This document shows positions 60,770 through 64,000 of a stretch of 64,000 nt of DNA, one piece after another. A program made the position numbers and the translations under genes. This DNA is from Halobacteriales archaeon QS_8_69_26 (GTDB lineage: Archaea; Halobacteriota; Halobacteria; Halobacteriales; SW-7-71-33), in assembly GCA_003023195.1 (NCBI GenBank), contig PXRX01000035.1, positions 94,020-158,019 of the forward strand. Reading direction: 5' to 3'. The notes beneath the pieces are model-generated. The model saw nothing but the letters and a program-made list of their open reading frames with translations. It was not told where the DNA came from and made no database searches. Positions within the stretch are counted from its first letter, which is position 1, and every line of letters begins with the position of its first letter.

Positions 60770-62149
60770 TCAGGGTTCGGTCAGGGCGACCAGCGATCCG
60801 TCGTCGGAGGTGACGTAGAGTCCCCCCTCGGCGGGAGTCGGGGCCGCGTCGACGTTCTTCACCGACGAGTCCCCGAACTGCCAGTGGCGGTCGCCGGTGT
60901 CGGGGTCGAGGGCGTACACCGTGCCGCCGTCGTTGCCGACGTACACCCGGTCAGCGTCGGCCGAGGCAGCACCGTAGATCCTGCTCCCGGTGTCGTAGGT
61001 CCAGCGCTCGGTGCCGTCGCCGCGTTCGACCGCGTGGACGACGCCGTCTCGGTTGCTGGCGACCACCGCGTCGTGTGCGACGCAGACGCTGCCCACGGAC
61101 CGACTGCCGTGCTCCGCGGGGCCGAGGTCGTAGCGCCACTCGGTGTCGCCGGAGCCGGCGTCGAGGGCGTGCAACACTGGCTTGTTGTCCGTTCCCTGCC
61201 CGTGCGTGTTGACGTAGACCGCCCCGTCGGCTACTGCCGGACTGGCGAAGATCGGGGCGAGAGCCGTGTGCCAGGTGATCTCGCCCGTGTCGAGGTCGAC
61301 GGCATACACGTGACCCGACTCCCCACCCAGGTACGCGGTCCCGTCGGCGATTGCGGGGGTGTTGGTGAACGACTCGTAGCCCCTGTCGGTCGGCCACTGG
61401 GTACCGCCGTCTCCGGGGGCACCGGCGACGACGAGTTGGACGTCGCCAGTCTCCAGGTCGAGCCCGAAGAACGTCTGCCGCCTTTGCAGGCCTTCCTTGC
61501 CCAGGTACACCGTCCCGTCCGCGACCGTCGCGCTCCCCTGCTTGATCCCGAGGTCGCCCTCGCGCACGATGGGACTGTCGTCGACCTCCGACCGGACCCA
61601 CTGCTCGGTCCCGTCGTCGGCCGAGAGGGCGTACACCTTCCCGCTACGTGAGGGGAAGACGACCGTCCCGTCGGCGACGGTAATCGCGGCGTCGGTCATG
61701 GCGCCGACCTCGTAGGTCCACTCCTCCTCGCCGGTCTCGGCGTCGTAGGCGTACACCTTCTCCGGCCCGCCGGCGTAGACGACGCCGTCGACCGTCGTCG
61801 CCGGCCCGTCCGTGTGGTCGACCGACCCCACCCAGTCGACCGTCGGCTCCTCCGTTGGCCCGGCGACGGACGGGTCGAACCCGCTGTTGCGGTTGTCTCG
61901 CTGGTAGGTTGCCCACCCATCGACGTCGGCCGTCGCCGTGGACCCGTCACTCGTGCCGTCGCCCAGACAGCCAGCGACACCGGCGACGCCCGCCGTGCCG
62001 ACGGCCGCGAGGACCCGGCGTCGCGTGACACCGCCTCGACCGGTGCCGGTTTTCTGGTTCGATTCGGTGCCGGTTTCCTGGTTCGATTCGGTGCCGGTTT
62101 CCTGGTTCGATCCCTTCCCGCCGAGTTCGCTGGCGTCGTTCCGGGTCAT
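60770..62149 (-). CDS. Tat/lipobox PQQ-like beta-propeller repeat protein
   Basis: RRRVLAAVGTAGVAGVAGC; repeats of VYAYDAETGEEEWTYEVG type. Confidence 0.92.
   Translation of the reverse strand: MTRNDASELGGKGSNQETGTESNQETGTESNQKTGTGRGGVTRRRVLAAVGTAGVAGVAGCLGDGTSDGSTATADVDGWATYQRDNRNSGFDPSVAGPTEEPTVDWVGSVDHTDGPATTVDGVVYAGGPEKVYAYDAETGEEEWTYEVGAMTDAAITVADGTVVFPSRSGKVYALSADDGTEQWVRSEVDDSPIVREGDLGIKQGSATVADGTVYLGKEGLQRRQTFFGLDLETGDVQLVVAGAPGDGGTQWPTDRGYESFTNTPAIADGTAYLGGESGHVYAVDLDTGEITWHTALAPIFASPAVADGAVYVNTHGQGTDNKPVLHALDAGSGDTEWRYDLGPAEHGSRSVGSVCVAHDAVVASNRDGVVHAVERGDGTERWTYDTGSRIYGAASADADRVYVGNDGGTVYALDPDTGDRHWQFGDSSVKNVDAAPTPAEGGLYVTSDDGSLVALTEP
62041..62113. repeat. 24-bp coding tandem repeat x3 (NQETGTES)
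   Basis: Direct reading, N-terminal to the Tat motif of the propeller protein. Confidence 0.9.
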
Positions 62150-62338
62150 GTGTACTCTCCGACGCGGGCCCCGCCGCCCGAGTCGTTCGATACTCCACGG
62201 ACCGCCTTTCCAATCAAAAGTTCTTCGGCCCCGGGAAGCGTCCCGGACTCCGAGAAACCCCGGCGCAGAAGCGCAGTTCCACACGATCCGGCCCGGACTA
62301 CAGGCACAGTGAATGGAGCGACGGCTCGACGAGTGATC

Positions 62339-62664
62339 GGCAGAGAGGAGTAAGCCCCCTTCTGTTCGGCCCGGCATTCGGCTGAGCGTCCGCGCCAAAC
62401 GTACGCCAGCGGCGCACCCGGGCTACCTGTCGCGCGGACTTGCACCGGTGAGGGTGGCCGTTCCATCGATCCCCGGCCGTCGGCCCTCTGCCGGTCAACT
62501 ACCCTCCCTTTCGGTCGGGATCGCGGGCGTCATCGGTCGGGCCGGGACGTGTCGTTGCTGTTCCAGTGCCGGCGGTCTCCCGCCCCGGGCTTGCGCCCGG
62601 TCACCTGCCCGGGCGGTGGGGGGACTTTCCTCGCGCGGTCCGCGGGAGCCGGGCTCTCTCTACC
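62339..62664 (-). ncRNA. rnpB: RNase P RNA (archaeal)
   Basis: Minus strand has GCGAGGAAAGTCCCCCCAC (CR-I) and ACAGAAGGGGGCTTACTCC (CR-V); P1 pairing GGTAGAGAG/CTCTCTGCC. Confidence 0.93.
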
Positions 62665-62711
62665 GTTCCGGCGTAGGGCCCTCGGGCGGTTAAGTTGATC
62701 GGTGGACGGCG

Positions 62712-63596
62712 CTACTCGCGGCGGCGGTCGTCGGCGACCAGCCGACCGACCTCGTCCAGCCACTCCGGCGACGGGACCGTAACGTTGCCCACGGTCGTTA
62801 CCTCGTAGACGAGCGTGCGGGTGATCCGCTGGCGCCTGTCGGTTTCGTCACCGACTGGCTCGGTCGTCGTGAAGTTGGCCCGGAACCGGCGGATCCGCCC
62901 CTCCTCGTCGACGACCATCCGCCCCGAGTAGTTCAGTAGCTCGTCGTGCCAATCTATGGCGGCGCCCACTCGGTCGAGGTCGGCCGCGACGAGGACGAAG
63001 CGGCACCCGTCGTCGGTCTCCCGGACGTCACTGACGTCCCACTCCCCGAACGAGACGTGGTTCGCGACGGCGTGGTAGAGGGTCACCCGGGGACCGAACG
63101 AGTAGGGGTACTCCTCGTAGGTCGTCCCGTTGGCGACGGTCCGCCTGGCGCCCTCGGTCCCGTTGGTCCAGGTGACGACCTGCTCCTCGGTCGGTTTTCG
63201 CCTGTCGATCCGTTCCTCGACGGGCGAGAGGCCGGCGCTCGCGCGGACCTCGCCGGAGACGTCGATACCCTTCCCGGAACTGCGGTTGTTCGTCCGCCGA
63301 TACTCGAACCGGTAGGCGAACCCCGACTCCCCCATGGCCGCCCGGTGGGCTGACACCAGTTCGTCGTCGTCGAGGAGCGTGGTCCCGTTCATGCCGGGCG
63401 GCGCGTCCTCGGCGTCCACGTCCGGTGCCCCGGTCGGGGTGACCTCGCCGTCCGGATCCCCGTCCCCGGCGGCGGGGCCGGCGTCGCCGCCACCACCGCC
63501 GAGGACCAGGAACGCCACCGCCACCACGGTAATCAGTGCGACCACGGCCGCGACTCCGACCTGCCGGCGCGACTCGAACGCTGGAGGGTCGATCAT
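62712..63596 (-). CDS. Membrane-anchored/secreted haloarchaeal protein of unknown function
   Basis: MIDPPAFESRRQVGVAAVVALITVVAVAFLVLGGGGGDAG... signal anchor and acidic exported domain. Confidence 0.85.
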   Translation of the reverse strand: MIDPPAFESRRQVGVAAVVALITVVAVAFLVLGGGGGDAGPAAGDGDPDGEVTPTGAPDVDAEDAPPGMNGTTLLDDDELVSAHRAAMGESGFAYRFEYRRTNNRSSGKGIDVSGEVRASAGLSPVEERIDRRKPTEEQVVTWTNGTEGARRTVANGTTYEEYPYSFGPRVTLYHAVANHVSFGEWDVSDVRETDDGCRFVLVAADLDRVGAAIDWHDELLNYSGRMVVDEEGRIRRFRANFTTTEPVGDETDRRQRITRTLVYEVTTVGNVTVPSPEWLDEVGRLVADDRRRE

Positions 63597-63690
63597 GACA
63601 CGGGATGGCAGGGCGGGATCGAAATATCCAGCGAACGGTAAAACCAGCGTTTGAACAACTCGAAACGCAACGACCGAACCACCCGCTACG

Positions 63691-63750
63691 CTACGACCGT
63701 CCCCTCACCGTTCGATCCCACTACGACCGTCCCCTCACCGTTCGATCCCC
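63691..63750. repeat. 30-bp tandem duplication CTACGACCGTCCCCTCACCGTTCGATCCC(A/C) x2
   Basis: Direct reading; covers the stop codon of the epimerase C-terminal fragment. Confidence 0.95.
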
Positions 63751-63904
63751 AGTTCGGCCATCTCGTGTTCGAGGAACTCCCGGAGGCCCTCCTCGAAGAG
63801 ACGGTGTTCGATCCCCAGTTCGCGCCTGGCCTTCGCGTTGTCCCCCCAGGTAGGTGACGCCGCCCAGCGACCGGAGGCTCTCGGGGCGGTAGTCGTGGGG
63901 GAGC
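63693..63904 (-). pseudogene. Nucleoside-diphosphate-sugar epimerase, C-terminal fragment (one-nt frameshift)
   Basis: LPHDYRPESLRSLGGVTYLG then after 1-nt shift DNAKARRELGIEHRLFEEGLREFLEHEMAELGIER*. Confidence 0.85.
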
Positions 63905-64000
63905 GTCAGCTACCCACGAGTAAACTCGTGGGCTTGCCAGTCGGACTCCCGAGTTTCGCGCTCCCGGCTCGAAAGCCCCACTCCCCTTCCTTTTTAAGAA
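63905..64000 (-). mobile_element. Right terminus of an IS200/IS605-like element, continuing beyond the window
   Basis: Reverse complement matches ~86 bp of 32334-32419 including CCCACGAGTTTACTCGTGGGTAGCTGAC. Confidence 0.85.

Noticed and set aside
62298-62498. 66-aa and other ORFs over 62298-62763
   Set aside because: They overlap the RNase P RNA, which explains the sequence conservation.

Overview
64 kb of a high-GC haloarchaeal chromosome, judged from acidic proteomes, the archaeal ribosomal/RNAP operon rps13-rps4-rps11-rpoD-tRNA-Leu-rpl18e-rpl13-rps9-rpoN-rpoK-eno-rps2, PGF-CTERM and Tat-lipoprotein signals, and an archaeal RNase P RNA. I support about 55 protein genes, three tRNAs (Asn with an intron, Ser, Leu), rnpB, an IS200/IS605-like short element at 32240-32419 and the inverted terminus of a related element running off the right edge (63905 onward). 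Most large antisense ORFs in the track are GC-driven artefacts. Main second-look items: (1) one sugar-epimerase gene is split into two pieces 31.5 kb apart on opposite strands, each abutting an IS end, and joining the pieces after removing the IS restores the reading frame exactly. This indicates a ~31.5 kb IS-mediated inversion, which would also have cut the rpl21e-rpoF operon. (2) A dispersed 18-bp AT-rich palindrome TACnGTAAnnTTnCnGTA occurs at five intergenic sites plus one half site. (3) An orphan protein with a VQRLHRTVGNQAVQR motif, reminiscent of contractile-injection-system cargo, sits between two paralogous DUF5813-like genes. (4) A 23-bp duplication of the tRNA-Leu 3' end looks like an integration scar. 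(5) A compact arsR / permease / arsN2-like locus has perfect inverted repeats in its divergent promoter. (6) Short (21-39 bp) tandem duplications recur at gene ends and in intergenic DNA. (7) Several gene remnants (PKD/PGF-CTERM, GAF, ferritin-like, frameshifted small genes) are present. All family calls are by eye; no searches were run.
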